In this document: piece after piece, positions 19,904-29,455 of the stretch
Position numbering within the stretch: position 1 is the stretch's first letter
How the letters are laid out: the number at the start of each line of letters is the position of its first letter
NCBI GenBank assembly: GCA_947585105.1
Contig: CANPWV010000008.1
Location: forward strand, 1-50,099
Direction: 5' to 3'
Origin: an uncultured Clostridia bacterium
GTDB taxonomy: Bacteria; Bacillota; Clostridia; TANB77; CAG-508
Length of the DNA: 50,099 nt
Notes under the pieces: model-generated
Databases searched by the model: none
What the model was told of the DNA's origin: nothing
The model's input: only the letters and a program-made list of their open reading frames with translations
Made by a program: the position numbers and the translations under genes

Positions 19904-22663
19904 ATGGGCTTATTTAAATCATATAGCGAAAAAGAAGTAAAAAGAATTAGACCTATAGTAAATAAAATTAATTCTTTAGAAGATGAAATTTCAAAACTTT
20001 CTGATAAAGACTTAAGAGATAAAACAGACGAATTTAAAGAAAGATTAAATAATAGTGAAACATTAGATGATATATTACCAGAAGCTTTTGCTGTTGTAAG
20101 AGAAGCTTCAAAAAGAGTTTTAGGAATGAGACATTTTGATGTTCAGTTAATTCGGTGGTGTTATATTACATCAAGGTAGAATTGCTGAAATGAAAACTGG
20201 TGAAGGAAAAACTTTAGTTGCGACTCTACCTGTATATTTAAACGCGCTAACTGGAAAAGGTGTTCATGTTATCACTGTTAACGAGTATTTGGCTAAAAGA
20301 GATAGTGAGTGGATGGGAAAAGTTTATAGATTTTTAGGCTTAACAGTTGGACTTGTTTTAAGTAGAATGGAGAAAAAGGAAAAACAAAAAGCCTATAATT
20401 CAGATATTACTTATGGAACAAATAATGAGTTTGGTTTTGATTATCTTCGTGATAATATGGTTATAAATAAAAATGATATGGTTCAAAGAGGGTTAAATTA
20501 CTGTATTGTAGACGAGATAGATAGTATTTTAATTGATGAAGCTAGAACTCCACTTATCATTTCTGGTAGAGCCGATAAATCATCAGATCTATATAAAAGA
20601 GCTGATAGCTTTGTAAGAAAACTAAAATCAAAAGTTATTGTTGAAGATGATATTAAAAATGAAGAGCAACAACAAGATAATGAAAATTATGATTATATTG
20701 TTGATTTAAAAGCTAAAAGTGCTACTCTTACAGCAAAAGGTATAGAAAAAGCTGAAAGAGAATTTAACTTAGAAAACTTTAATGATGTAGAAAATTCAGA
20801 TTTAGTTCATAATGTAACTCAAGCGTTACGTGCTCATGGTGTTATGAAAAGAGATATAGATTATATCGTAAAAGATGGTGAAGTTTTAATCGTTGATGAG
20901 TTTACAGGTCGTATCATGTATGGAAGAAGATATAATGATGGTCTTCATCAAGCAATTGAAGCAAAAGAAGGAGTTAAAATTGCTGATGAATCAAAGACTT
21001 TAGCTACAATTACATTCCAAAATTATTTTAGAATGTATGATAAACTTTCTGGAATGACTGGTACTGCTATGACAGAAGAGGAAGAATTCCAAGAAATTTA
21101 CAATTTAGATGTTGTTGAAGTTCCAACAAATAAACCTTTAATAAGAATTGATAATTCAGATGTAATATATAGAACAGAAGACGCTAAATTTAGAGCTGTA
21201 GCAAATGAAGTTAAAGAAGCTTATGATAGAGGTCAACCAGTTTTAGTCGGTACTGTTTCAATTGAAAAATCTGAAAAATTAAGTAAATATTTGAATAAAG
21301 TTGGTGTTCCACATCAAATTTTGAACGCTAAAAATCATGAAAAAGAAGCTGAAATTATTGCTCAAGCTGGTAAATATAAGAGTATTACAATTGCTACAAA
21401 CATGGCTGGTCGTGGTACTGATATTATGCTTGGTGGAAATAGTGAATATCTTGCAAAACAAGAGATGAGAAAAAATGGTTATGACGAAGAAATGATTGAA
21501 CAAGCTACAGCTTTCAATGAAACAGATGATGAAGAGATTTTAGCTGCTCGTAAGACTTTTAAAGAATTAGAAGAAAAATATGATAAAGAAATAAAAGAAG
21601 AAAAAGAAAAAGTAATTTCTTTAGGCGGACTTAAAATTATTGGTACTGAAAGACATGAATCTAGAAGAATTGATAATCAGTTAAGAGGTCGTTCTGGTCG
21701 TCAAGGAGACCCAGGTGAATCTAGATTTTACTTAGGAATGGATGATGATTTACTAAAATTATTTGGCGGAGACGCTATGAGTATGGTAACTCAAAAATTA
21801 AATGTTGATGAAGATATTCCTATTCATAGTAAAATTTTGACAAAACTTATAGAAAGCTCTCAGAAAAAAGTTGAAGGAAGAAACTTTAGTATCAGAAAAC
21901 ATGTTTTAAGCTATGATGATGTTATGAATGTTCAAAGAGAAATAATTTATAAACAAAGAAGAGAAGTTTTAGATGAAACTGATATGCATGAATATGTTTT
22001 AAACATGATGAAAGATAGTTGTCAAATGGTTGTAGATACTTATATTCAAGAACTTGAAGAGAAAAATACAAGTGCTTTTATGAATGAAGTTAAATCAACT
22101 TTTGGAATTGAAAGTTTAGATAGTATTTCTGGTGACAAAATAAAACCAGAAAAAGTTTTAGAAGAACTAAACCAAAAAGTAAATCAAAGATATGAAGAAA
22201 AATGTAAAGAAATTGGCGAAGATATAAAAAATCTTGAAAGATATGTAATCTTGAAAGTCGTTGATACTAAATGGATGGACCATATTGATAATATGGACAG
22301 TTTAAAAAATGGCATAGGACTTCGTGCTTATGGTCAAAAAGATCCAGTTGTTCAATATAGAATTGAAGGCGGAAATATGTTTGAAGAAATGATTATATCA
22401 ATAAAACTTGATGTAACAAAACTCCTATTACATATTGCTAAAAGAGAAGGACCTTTAACACATAAAAGCAATGTAAAAGTTACAGGTGAAGGATTTGGAA
22501 GTAGTGAATTAGTATCTGGAGAACAGGCTCCAAAAGCAAATAGTGCTAGTGATTCAAAACCTCAACCAATTGTAAACAATGGACCAAAAGTTGGTCGTAA
22601 CGACCCATGTCCCTGCCGGCAGCCGGTAAGAAGTATAAAAACTGCTGTGGTAAGAATCAGTAA
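19904..22663 (+). CDS. secA: Preprotein translocase ATPase SecA (three CGGN sites)
   Basis: SecA drives preproteins through SecYEG. The 918-residue product has Walker [10 protein letters not shown], Walker [17 protein letters not shown], the helicase motif [10 protein letters not shown] and a C-terminal SEC-C zinc motif. The frame meets CGGT at codon 84 (extra C at 20153), giving [21 protein letters not shown]. At the C-terminus, TGC C GGC AGC C GGT has extra C bases at 22617 and 22624; only with both skipped does the tail read [20 protein letters not shown], then TAA at 22661, directly before the terminator. The unshifted frame destroys the zinc ligands. GTC GGT at 21248 and other in-frame NNC GGN pairs are ordinary codons. 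Confidence 0.96.
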
Positions 22664-22680
22664 TATAGGTAAGATAAAAA

Positions 22681-22711
22681 GCAAAAGTTTTTGTAAACTT
22701 TTGCTTTTTTA
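22681..22711 (+). terminator. Terminator after secA
   Basis: Stem GCAAAAGTTT/AAACTTTTGC with TTGT loop followed by six T; it begins 17 bp after the restored secA stop codon. Confidence 0.85.
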
Positions 22712-22730
22712 TAAAAGGTGGTAGAATAAA

Positions 22731-23516
22731 ATGAAAAAAGATATTGATTATAAAATATTAAATCCAGGTGGGAATAAGACAGCTTTAGTTAATGGAAATG
22801 AATATACAGAAGATCAGAAGAAATTGATTAATGATATGATAATGAACGAAAACCCAGATGTAGAGCAAGTAGGATTTTTAAGTAAAAGCGAAAACCGCTT
22901 AGAAATGGCTGGCGGGGAGTTTTGTATAAACGCTACAAGATGTTCTGTTTATGAATATTTAAAAGGAAAAGTTGGTGAAATAGAATTATCAGTATCAGGA
23001 ACAGATAAAGTCTTAAGAGGAAGAGTTTTAGAAAACGGAAAAGTAGAAGTTAAACTAAATATAGATAAGAAAATATCAGATTTAGTTGAAACAAAAGGAG
23101 ATTTTGTCTGTATAAAAATAGATGGAATATTAATAGCAGTTTTAGATGAAGAAAAGTCTAAAAAATATATTGAAAAATTAAGAAAAAATGAAGAAGAAAC
23201 TAAAAAAGAATTAAAACAAATAATGATAGAAAAGATTAATACAACTGATAAAGCTGTTGGAATAATGTTGCTTGAAAAAAGTTCAGATAAAATAAAAATG
23301 AATCCGATTGTATGGGTAAAACAAATAGATACGATTTTTTATGAAACAGCCTGTGGAAGTGGAAGTATAGGAACAGCAATATTTAATTATTTAAGAAGTA
23401 ATCAAGAAGAAGTAGAAATAATTCAACCATCTGGCTATAGTATTTTTGTTAAATTAGAAACAAATGAAAAATCTATAGAAAACGCTATTGTTAGCGGAGT
23501 TGTTAGGGAGGAATAA
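22731..23516 (+). CDS. DapF-fold cofactor-independent amino acid racemase/epimerase
   Basis: The 261-residue protein has the two catalytic cysteines of the diaminopimelate epimerase fold: Cys65 in MAGGEFCINATRC and Cys208 in ETACGSGSIG. The MAGGEFC form, in place of the MCGNG of true DapF, resembles the histidine racemase branch (CntK-like) used for metallophore synthesis, but no metallophore genes are adjacent. The substrate is therefore open. A highly charged stretch (about residues 141-165) interrupts the second domain. AAAGGTGG precedes the ATG. No CGGN site; AAC CGC is used for Arg. Confidence 0.7.
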   Translation: MKKDIDYKILNPGGNKTALVNGNEYTEDQKKLINDMIMNENPDVEQVGFLSKSENRLEMAGGEFCINATRCSVYEYLKGKVGEIELSVSGTDKVLRGRVLENGKVEVKLNIDKKISDLVETKGDFVCIKIDGILIAVLDEEKSKKYIEKLRKNEEETKKELKQIMIEKINTTDKAVGIMLLEKSSDKIKMNPIVWVKQIDTIFYETACGSGSIGTAIFNYLRSNQEEVEIIQPSGYSIFVKLETNEKSIENAIVSGVVREE

Positions 23517-23676
23517 GAGTAGATAACTTAAATAAATTAGTAGAGCAATATAAAGAAATGATAATCAGATTTTACTAAAACATTACGATTGTTTTACAAT
23601 TTAATGACATGTGTTTACAAATATAAACGGTTATAATACAATAACTTTGAATATTATAATTGTTTGGAGGTATAAA

Positions 23677-26172
23677 ATGTTAGTATTTGATTATAATCCA
23701 GAATTAAATAAAATAAAAGAAGCAATACAACAGGTTTATAGAGATTTTGCTTTAAAATATGGTGAAATTCAAAAATCAAAATTATCTGAAAATGAAAAAC
23801 AAGCAAAAATAAAAGAATTAGTAGAAAATTCAAAAACTTCTGAAGCAATATTAAGAAGTACAGAAAGTTTATCTGAATTATCAGATGAAGATAAAGAAGA
23901 TTTAGGAATAAAAGAAAAGGATAAAACAGTTATTGATGATAACATAATTAATAATTTAGTTTCAATATATTCAAGAATGGCAAAGATGCCAATTAGAGAA
24001 AATAGAAATGTAGGTTTATTAAAGAATTTAACTTTAGAAGAAGGTGAAAAATTAGAAGAAATAGATACATCAGGATTTGAAGAAGAATTAAAACAATATT
24101 TTACAGAGCATTATTCTGAATTATTTTCTGCAGGGTATAATGACTTTCTTTCAGAAATAACAGAAGTTCCAGATGGTGTTGGTAGAATTGTTTATAGTGA
24201 TAAATATGGCGATTTAACTAAAATGGCAATGAAATATAATATAAATCCGGAAAAATTTAAAAATATTGGTTATCAAATTGTAGTACAAGATGGTTTAATA
24301 GCAGAAGAAGATTCAACATTTATAAGAAATAGTATATTATATGCAACTCCAGATGGAATAAATAAAAGAATATTTGATTTATATAGCAAAACATTATTCT
24401 TAGAACATAGAGATGGTAAAAGTGTAACTACAGATGAAATGAGAAATTTAAAAAATTCTTATATTTCTTATTCTGAAAAAAACGGTATTGAGATTACAAA
24501 TCCAGATGTTTTAGAAACATTGGAAATTGATATGGCAAAAGTACAAGGAATAGCTAAATATATAAATAAAGTCGTAAATAATAGAAAGAATGTAGAAAAA
24601 GGCGATTATACACAATTATTTCAAGATGAAATTATTAAAAACTATTCTAAGATAATGAACTTACGATGGTACAATTTTTTAAATTTAGAATCTGTAAAAA
24701 ATATTGTTGGAGAAAATTCTTTTATTGAAAGTTTATATTTAAGAATAGAAGACGATAATATTATTTTTCCAAATGAAAGAAGACCAGGTATAGCTTATGG
24801 AACACCAGAATATATAAGAAGAGAATATAAAATTCTTATGGAAGAAATAATAGAATTATCTTATACAGATGCTTTTTCTAAAGGATATTTTGCTATTGAA
24901 GAGGCAAATAAGAAAAAAGAAGCATTTAGAGAATATATAAAAGATAACAAAATAGAAGGAATTGATATATCTATTCCAGAAATAGAAATAGACCATAAAA
25001 GAACAGAAATGATTGCAGACGCTATATTAAATAGATTTGGATCAGAATATGAAAACAAAAAGGAAATGAGAGAAAGAATTCTAAAAAAAGTTGAAGATAG
25101 ATATTCAGAAATGTTTTTTGAAAGACAAACAATAGAATTAGATGATTTAATTGGTGAAGAATTAAGAGATATGGGAAGTCGTTTTTCAACTGAAAGATTA
25201 TATATGCAAGAAGATTTTATATATATTGGAGATTTTAGCGGATTTAATGGCGAATGTATATATGCAACTCCAGAAGCTATTGCCAAAAAAATAAAGATAT
25301 TAGATGAAAAAATATCTAATAGCGATTTTAATTTTGATCAAAAAAGAATTAGAGAACAACTATTATTATATTCAAGAGAACATAAATTTAATATAAATAT
25401 ACCATCAGTTGAAAGTATAGAAGATAGAGGAATAATGGCTAGACATATATTTGCTTTTGAAGGAAATTCCGATGATTTAGATTTTGAAAGAACTTGGATG
25501 GATGATCCAACTGCAAGAGTAAAAATCGAACTAAACGATTCTCTTTTAGAAGTTATTACAAAAATGTCTGAAGGAGTACCAGGAGCAATAACAGGAATAG
25601 CTGAAGTTATGAAATCAGATGAAAATGGATTTATGCTTTTATTAAGTTTAGATGATATGAATATAAGAGGTTCACAGATTTGGGAAGCATATAAATATTT
25701 GTATAATGAAAATGGAAAGAAATTTGCAGAGGCTATTAGTAAAAGAGATTCAAAAATGGTAGATTTTATAAATCAGGAGTTTGCAAGTGTAGGTGGAGAA
25801 AAAGCAGTTATTAGTGGAGCATCATTTGATAGAAATAGAGAACCGGACAAATACAGATTTACTGAAAAGGAAGTTGAAGAATTAAAAGCTCAGAAAAAAG
25901 AAAGAATCGAAAGACAAAAAGCAGCTAGAGATAAAATGATTGCTAATTCACCAGCTAAGAAGATGAAAATGGGTCAAAAAAGAAGAGAAGAAAGACAAGT
26001 AAAAAGAAATAAATATAGAGAAAGATTAATTGAAAAAGGTAAGAAAAGTATTAGTGAGTTAGATGAAGAACTTACAAGTTTACAAGACAAAGAAGAAAAA
26101 GCAAAAGATTTATATAATAAATATGAGCAACAATTAGAAAGTCAAACTAAAGAAGGAAGGGAAGAAGAATGA
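23677..26172 (+). CDS. Large hypothetical protein with internal repeats
   Basis: I do not recognise this 831-residue, hydrophilic protein. TTGGAGG fits the ATG at 23677. A motif of the form YxTPxxIxxxxxxL occurs three times (YATPDGINKRIFDL, YGTPEYIRREYKIL, YATPEAIAKKIKIL), each followed by a helical stretch, suggesting three related modules. The last 110 residues are Lys/Glu/Arg-rich and predicted coiled coil. There is no signal peptide or membrane segment. The TGA overlaps the ATG of the next gene. It contains about 25 Gly codons and no CGGN. Confidence 0.7.
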   Translation: MLVFDYNPELNKIKEAIQQVYRDFALKYGEIQKSKLSENEKQAKIKELVENSKTSEAILRSTESLSELSDEDKEDLGIKEKDKTVIDDNIINNLVSIYSRMAKMPIRENRNVGLLKNLTLEEGEKLEEIDTSGFEEELKQYFTEHYSELFSAGYNDFLSEITEVPDGVGRIVYSDKYGDLTKMAMKYNINPEKFKNIGYQIVVQDGLIAEEDSTFIRNSILYATPDGINKRIFDLYSKTLFLEHRDGKSVTTDEMRNLKNSYISYSEKNGIEITNPDVLETLEIDMAKVQGIAKYINKVVNNRKNVEKGDYTQLFQDEIIKNYSKIMNLRWYNFLNLESVKNIVGENSFIESLYLRIEDDNIIFPNERRPGIAYGTPEYIRREYKILMEEIIELSYTDAFSKGYFAIEEANKKKEAFREYIKDNKIEGIDISIPEIEIDHKRTEMIADAILNRFGSEYENKKEMRERILKKVEDRYSEMFFERQTIELDDLIGEELRDMGSRFSTERLYMQEDFIYIGDFSGFNGECIYATPEAIAKKIKILDEKISNSDFNFDQKRIREQLLLYSREHKFNINIPSVESIEDRGIMARHIFAFEGNSDDLDFERTWMDDPTARVKIELNDSLLEVITKMSEGVPGAITGIAEVMKSDENGFMLLLSLDDMNIRGSQIWEAYKYLYNENGKKFAEAISKRDSKMVDFINQEFASVGGEKAVISGASFDRNREPDKYRFTEKEVEELKAQKKERIERQKAARDKMIANSPAKKMKMGQKRREERQVKRNKYRERLIEKGKKSISELDEELTSLQDKEEKAKDLYNKYEQQLESQTKEGREEE

Positions 26173-26534
26173 TAGAAAAAATTAAAGAGTTTTTCAAAAA
26201 AATATTTGGTAATAATAATCAAAATTATTTAGAAGCTCCAAAAGACGATATTCTTCAAGATGAGAAAAAATATACTAATTATAATTCTGAAAATAATTTT
26301 CAAAATGAAATAAAAATCGAATCAAATTCAAATGAAGAAAGAGCCTTGAAATTGCAAATAGATTTTAAAGATGGTGCTATTAATGAAGAAGATTTATCAG
26401 AAGAAGATTTTGATATTTTGAGTAATTTATATGAAAAGCAAATTCAAGATGTTAAAAAATCCATAGAAAATTATAAAAAGAAAATTTTGAACATACAAAA
26501 CAGATTAGAATCTAGCAATTTCGCAAAAAATTAG
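26169..26534 (+). CDS. Hypothetical protein coupled to the large repeat protein
   Basis: The 121-residue acidic, hydrophilic protein begins with a short amphipathic Phe-rich helix (MIEKIKEFFKKIFG) and has a C-terminal coiled coil (about residues 90-118). GAAGGGAAG precedes an ATG that overlaps the TGA of the previous gene (ATGA), so production is probably coupled. The function is unknown; a complex with the upstream protein is an inference. Confidence 0.6.
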   Translation: MIEKIKEFFKKIFGNNNQNYLEAPKDDILQDEKKYTNYNSENNFQNEIKIESNSNEERALKLQIDFKDGAINEEDLSEEDFDILSNLYEKQIQDVKKSIENYKKKILNIQNRLESSNFAKN

Positions 26535-26566
26535 TAAATATAGTGTAATTCTAGTGAATTAAAGTA

Positions 26567-26595
26567 TTGAAAATGTTATGTAAATGTGATATAAT
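26567..26595 (+). promoter_or_regulatory. Promoter and leader of the radical SAM gene
   Basis: TTGAAA and TATAAT with 17-bp spacing. The transcript would have an untranslated leader of about 120 bases (26602-26720) with the small palindrome CGATT-ATTGC-AATCG; I cannot match it to a known riboswitch. Confidence 0.6.
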
Positions 26596-26720
26596 GACCA
26601 CGTTGCAAAATTGTTTAAAAAAACAGGCTTCAAATAGATATCTGTATCTGTTATAAGCGATTATTGCAATCGACAAGTACATTGAAAACCCCAAAATATT
26701 TAAGCGAAGGAGTGAAAACT

Positions 26721-28124
26721 ATGAGCTTAAAATCCAACCTACGCTTATGGTCTGGGCTTCGAACCACCAAAAGCGTTAGGATTGACTTAAGTGGAGGAGA
26801 TAGATTAAAAGTCTATTTAGTACCACCGAGAAAAAACAAACGGACTGCGCCAAGACTGTTAGTTATCAAAGGTAATGATTTCATTTCTTATTTTTCTGAT
26901 TTTAAACCTATTCTTTCAGCTTACATTTCTGAGTTCATTGAACAAATTCAGTTCTATGAATATCATGTTGTGACAGAAGAAGACCTAAAATCAATTGAAA
27001 ACATTATCCTTTCTGAAATTAATGGCCTTTGCAAGTTTGGAAACAGAAAAAAGATGAACTCTGAAGATTTAGAGAAAGCTTTGAGTATAATTTCCAAAGT
27101 GTCAAGAGGAAAGCTTTATTCAGACAAGTATTACGAGCTCGATAACAGTTTTGACAAATATCATGGAAATCGTCATGATGTGTTAAGCTCGTTTTCAAAA
27201 TACATGTCTGCACCGCTTCAAATGAATATTTTGGTGGGAAACCCAAACTCTGACCAGAATAAAAATTGCGGTAAACGGTGTTTTTGCTGTCCAATTGGCT
27301 GTACGGTCCAAACACAAAATCCATCTCGAAAGCTTGAAATTACCGAGTGGGCAAAAGTTTTTGAAGACTTGAGGAAAGAAGGAGTAATCCATCTTGTCTT
27401 TTCAGGCGGAGAACCAACAGATGAACAAGACATAAACCAATACGAGTATCAGCGTAATCTAGTCTATATGTTATATAATTCAAGGCGTTTTATCACAACA
27501 TATATAACAAATGGGCTAACTCTTTCTAAGTTCCATTGTGACGAACTTTCTGATACCGGTCTTGATGAAGTTAAAGTTATTTTGAACGGTTCTTCTAAAC
27601 TTGATTTGAAGCTTCAAGGAATCCAAAATGCTGTAGAAATGGGCCTTTATGTCAGTGTAGCTATACCCATTACAGAAAACGCAAACTATAACTATCCAGA
27701 ACTTTTGAATACTTTAAAAGATTTAGGAGTTAAAAAAATATCTTATTATGGATATACTGGAAAAGTTCATACTTGTAGTAAGAAACAGCTTGATAATATG
27801 ATTTATCAAATTATAACTTACTCAAGTAATTTCGGAAAAGAAAACGGAATCAAGATTGAGTTTGCGTCTCCTGGAATCATCTCTAGTGAAAAATTAAAAA
27901 AGCTCGGATTAGATCTTCCAAGGTGTGGAGCATGTTTAGAAAACATGGCGGTACTTCCTAATGGAGATATTATTCCTTGTCAAAATTGGAATGATGAAGA
28001 ATATGTTTTGGGTAATGTTTTAAACTGCAAATGGAAAAAGGTCTGGAATGGTCATTGCTGTGATAACATAAGGGAAAATTCAGTCCTTATGGGCTTATCT
28101 TGTCCTTTAGTAAAGAAAAGTTAA
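26721..28124 (+). CDS. Radical SAM/SPASM-like protein of foreign codon use
   Basis: The 467-residue protein has the radical SAM CX3CX2C motif (CGKRCFCC), a FSGGEPT segment and a C-terminal Cys-rich part (CGACLENMAVLPNGDIIPC, then CCDN and SCP) like a SPASM/Twitch domain, which binds extra Fe-S clusters. Such enzymes modify peptides or proteins; the substrate is unknown. AAGGAGTG supports the ATG at 26721. Codon use is unlike its neighbours, richer in G and C. Two in-frame CGG codons (AAA CGG ACT at 26840-26842 and AAA CGG TGT at 27274-27276) are read as Arg and must not shift: the second sits inside the cluster motif. Reading the first as CGGN would end the protein within a few codons. This gene therefore conflicts with the rule seen everywhere else and is probably a recent arrival. 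Confidence 0.8.
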   Translation: MSLKSNLRLWSGLRTTKSVRIDLSGGDRLKVYLVPPRKNKRTAPRLLVIKGNDFISYFSDFKPILSAYISEFIEQIQFYEYHVVTEEDLKSIENIILSEINGLCKFGNRKKMNSEDLEKALSIISKVSRGKLYSDKYYELDNSFDKYHGNRHDVLSSFSKYMSAPLQMNILVGNPNSDQNKNCGKRCFCCPIGCTVQTQNPSRKLEITEWAKVFEDLRKEGVIHLVFSGGEPTDEQDINQYEYQRNLVYMLYNSRRFITTYITNGLTLSKFHCDELSDTGLDEVKVILNGSSKLDLKLQGIQNAVEMGLYVSVAIPITENANYNYPELLNTLKDLGVKKISYYGYTGKVHTCSKKQLDNMIYQIITYSSNFGKENGIKIEFASPGIISSEKLKKLGLDLPRCGACLENMAVLPNGDIIPCQNWNDEEYVLGNVLNCKWKKVWNGHCCDNIRENSVLMGLSCPLVKKS

Positions 28125-28162
28125 GTTTTAAGGCTGAAAAGGTGAAAATGTACAAGTCGGAA

Positions 28163-28198
28163 AACAGAATGGGGATATGTTCCTGTTCTGTTTTTTTA
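28163..28198 (+). terminator. Terminator after the radical SAM gene
   Basis: AACAGAA and TTCTGTT with a partly paired inner GGGA/TCC loop are followed by seven T. Confidence 0.7.
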
Positions 28199-28323
28199 TG
28201 TATAAATTTCCTATTTAATATTGATAAATTTTTATAAATAATATATAATATGACATACGAATAAAATGGTATAAAATTACTATTGAAATTTAAATAAAAA
28301 ACTTGTAAATTTAAGGAGAACAC

Positions 28324-29434
28324 ATGTTAGAGCTCGAAGAAAACTTACGCAAATTAAAGGAATTACTTGAAAAATTAAATGGGTTAGAAGAAGCTTTAAA
28401 TATTTCTGATTTAAAAACAGAATTAGAAAATTTGAAATCTATTTCATCAGAAGATGGGTTTTGGGAAAATACCGAAAAATCTAGTGAAGTTTTTAGTAAA
28501 ATAAAAAAAATAGAGAAAAAAATTGAAAGTTTTCTTAATATAAAAAATAATTTAGACAATTTACTAGATATGAATAATTTATTACAAAGCGAGTATGATG
28601 AAGATTTAGGAAAAGATTTAATAAATCAAACAGAAAGCTTAAGTAAAAAAATTGAAACTTTAGAACTTGAAACATTGTTATCAGGTAAATATGATTCAAA
28701 TAACGCTATTTTAACATTGCATCCAGGAGCTGGAGGAACAGAATCACAAGATTGGGTTCAAATGTTATATAGAATGTATATGAAATGGGCTAGTTCTAAT
28801 GGTTTTACTATAAAAGAACTAGATTATTTAGAAGGTGATGAAGCTGGAATAAAAAGTGTTACTTTTGAAGTTTCAGGAGAGAACGCTTATGGCTATCTAA
28901 AAGGTGAAATGGGAGTTCATAGACTAGTTAGAATTTCTCCATTTGATAGTGGTGGAAGAAGACATACTTCTTTTGCTTCTGTTGAAGTTTTACCTGAGAT
29001 TACAGATGATGTAGAAATTAATATAAATCCAGATGACTTAAGAATTGATACATATAGAGCTTCTCGGAGCTGGACGGACAACATATTAACAAAACTGATT
29101 CTGCTGTTAGAATTACACATATTTCGACAGGTGTAGTTGTTTCTTGCCAATCAGAGCGTTCTCAGACAATGAATAAAGAAACAGCTATGAGGATGTTGAA
29201 ATCAAGATTATTAGATTTAAAAGAAAAAGAAAACAAAGAAAAAATTGAAGACTTAAAAGGTGTTCAAAAAGATATAGCTTGGCGGAAGCCAAATTCGTTC
29301 TTATGTATTTTGCCCATATACATTAGTAAAAGATCATAGAACAAATTATGAAACTGGTAATGTACAAGCTGTTATGGATGGGGATTTAAATCGGTTTTAT
29401 GGAGAGTTATTTGAAACAAAACACGAAGAAATAA
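28324..29434 (+). CDS. prfB: Peptide chain release factor 2 (four CGGN sites)
   Basis: RF2 reads UAA and UGA stops and triggers peptide release. The 368-residue product has the coiled-coil domain 1, the stop-recognition region ([11 protein letters not shown] area) and the catalytic GGQ. Four extra C bases: 29065 and 29075 give TCT C GGA GCT GGA C GGA CAA, read [15 protein letters not shown], so the second Gly of GGQ is CGGA; 29283 gives TGG C GGA ([15 protein letters not shown]); 29392 gives AAT C GGT, read [18 protein letters not shown] and a TAA at 29432, the usual RF2 tail. The early UGA-dependent frameshift known in other RF2 genes is absent: the region reads DGFWENT straight through. The restored stop leaves a good ribosome site for the next gene. 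Confidence 0.96.
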
Positions 29435-29455
29435 TCGTACTTACGGAGGAAAAAA

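Noticed and set aside
24861..25286. Minus-strand open frame of 141 codons inside the large hypothetical gene
   Set aside because: Composition is Ser/Ile-rich and mirrors the coding strand; no ribosome site or promoter.
26594..26656. Short open frame of 20 codons upstream of the radical SAM gene
   Set aside because: Its ATG lies inside the -10 box, so it would not be on the transcript.
28148..28237. Small open frame of 29 codons with a CSCS motif after the radical SAM gene, as a possible substrate peptide
   Set aside because: It overlaps the terminator hairpin and T run completely and lacks a leader-core layout; support is too weak.
28430..28480. Classical RF2 programmed frameshift at an in-frame UGA
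   Set aside because: The expected position reads GAT GGG TTT TGG without a UGA, so prfB has no canonical site there.
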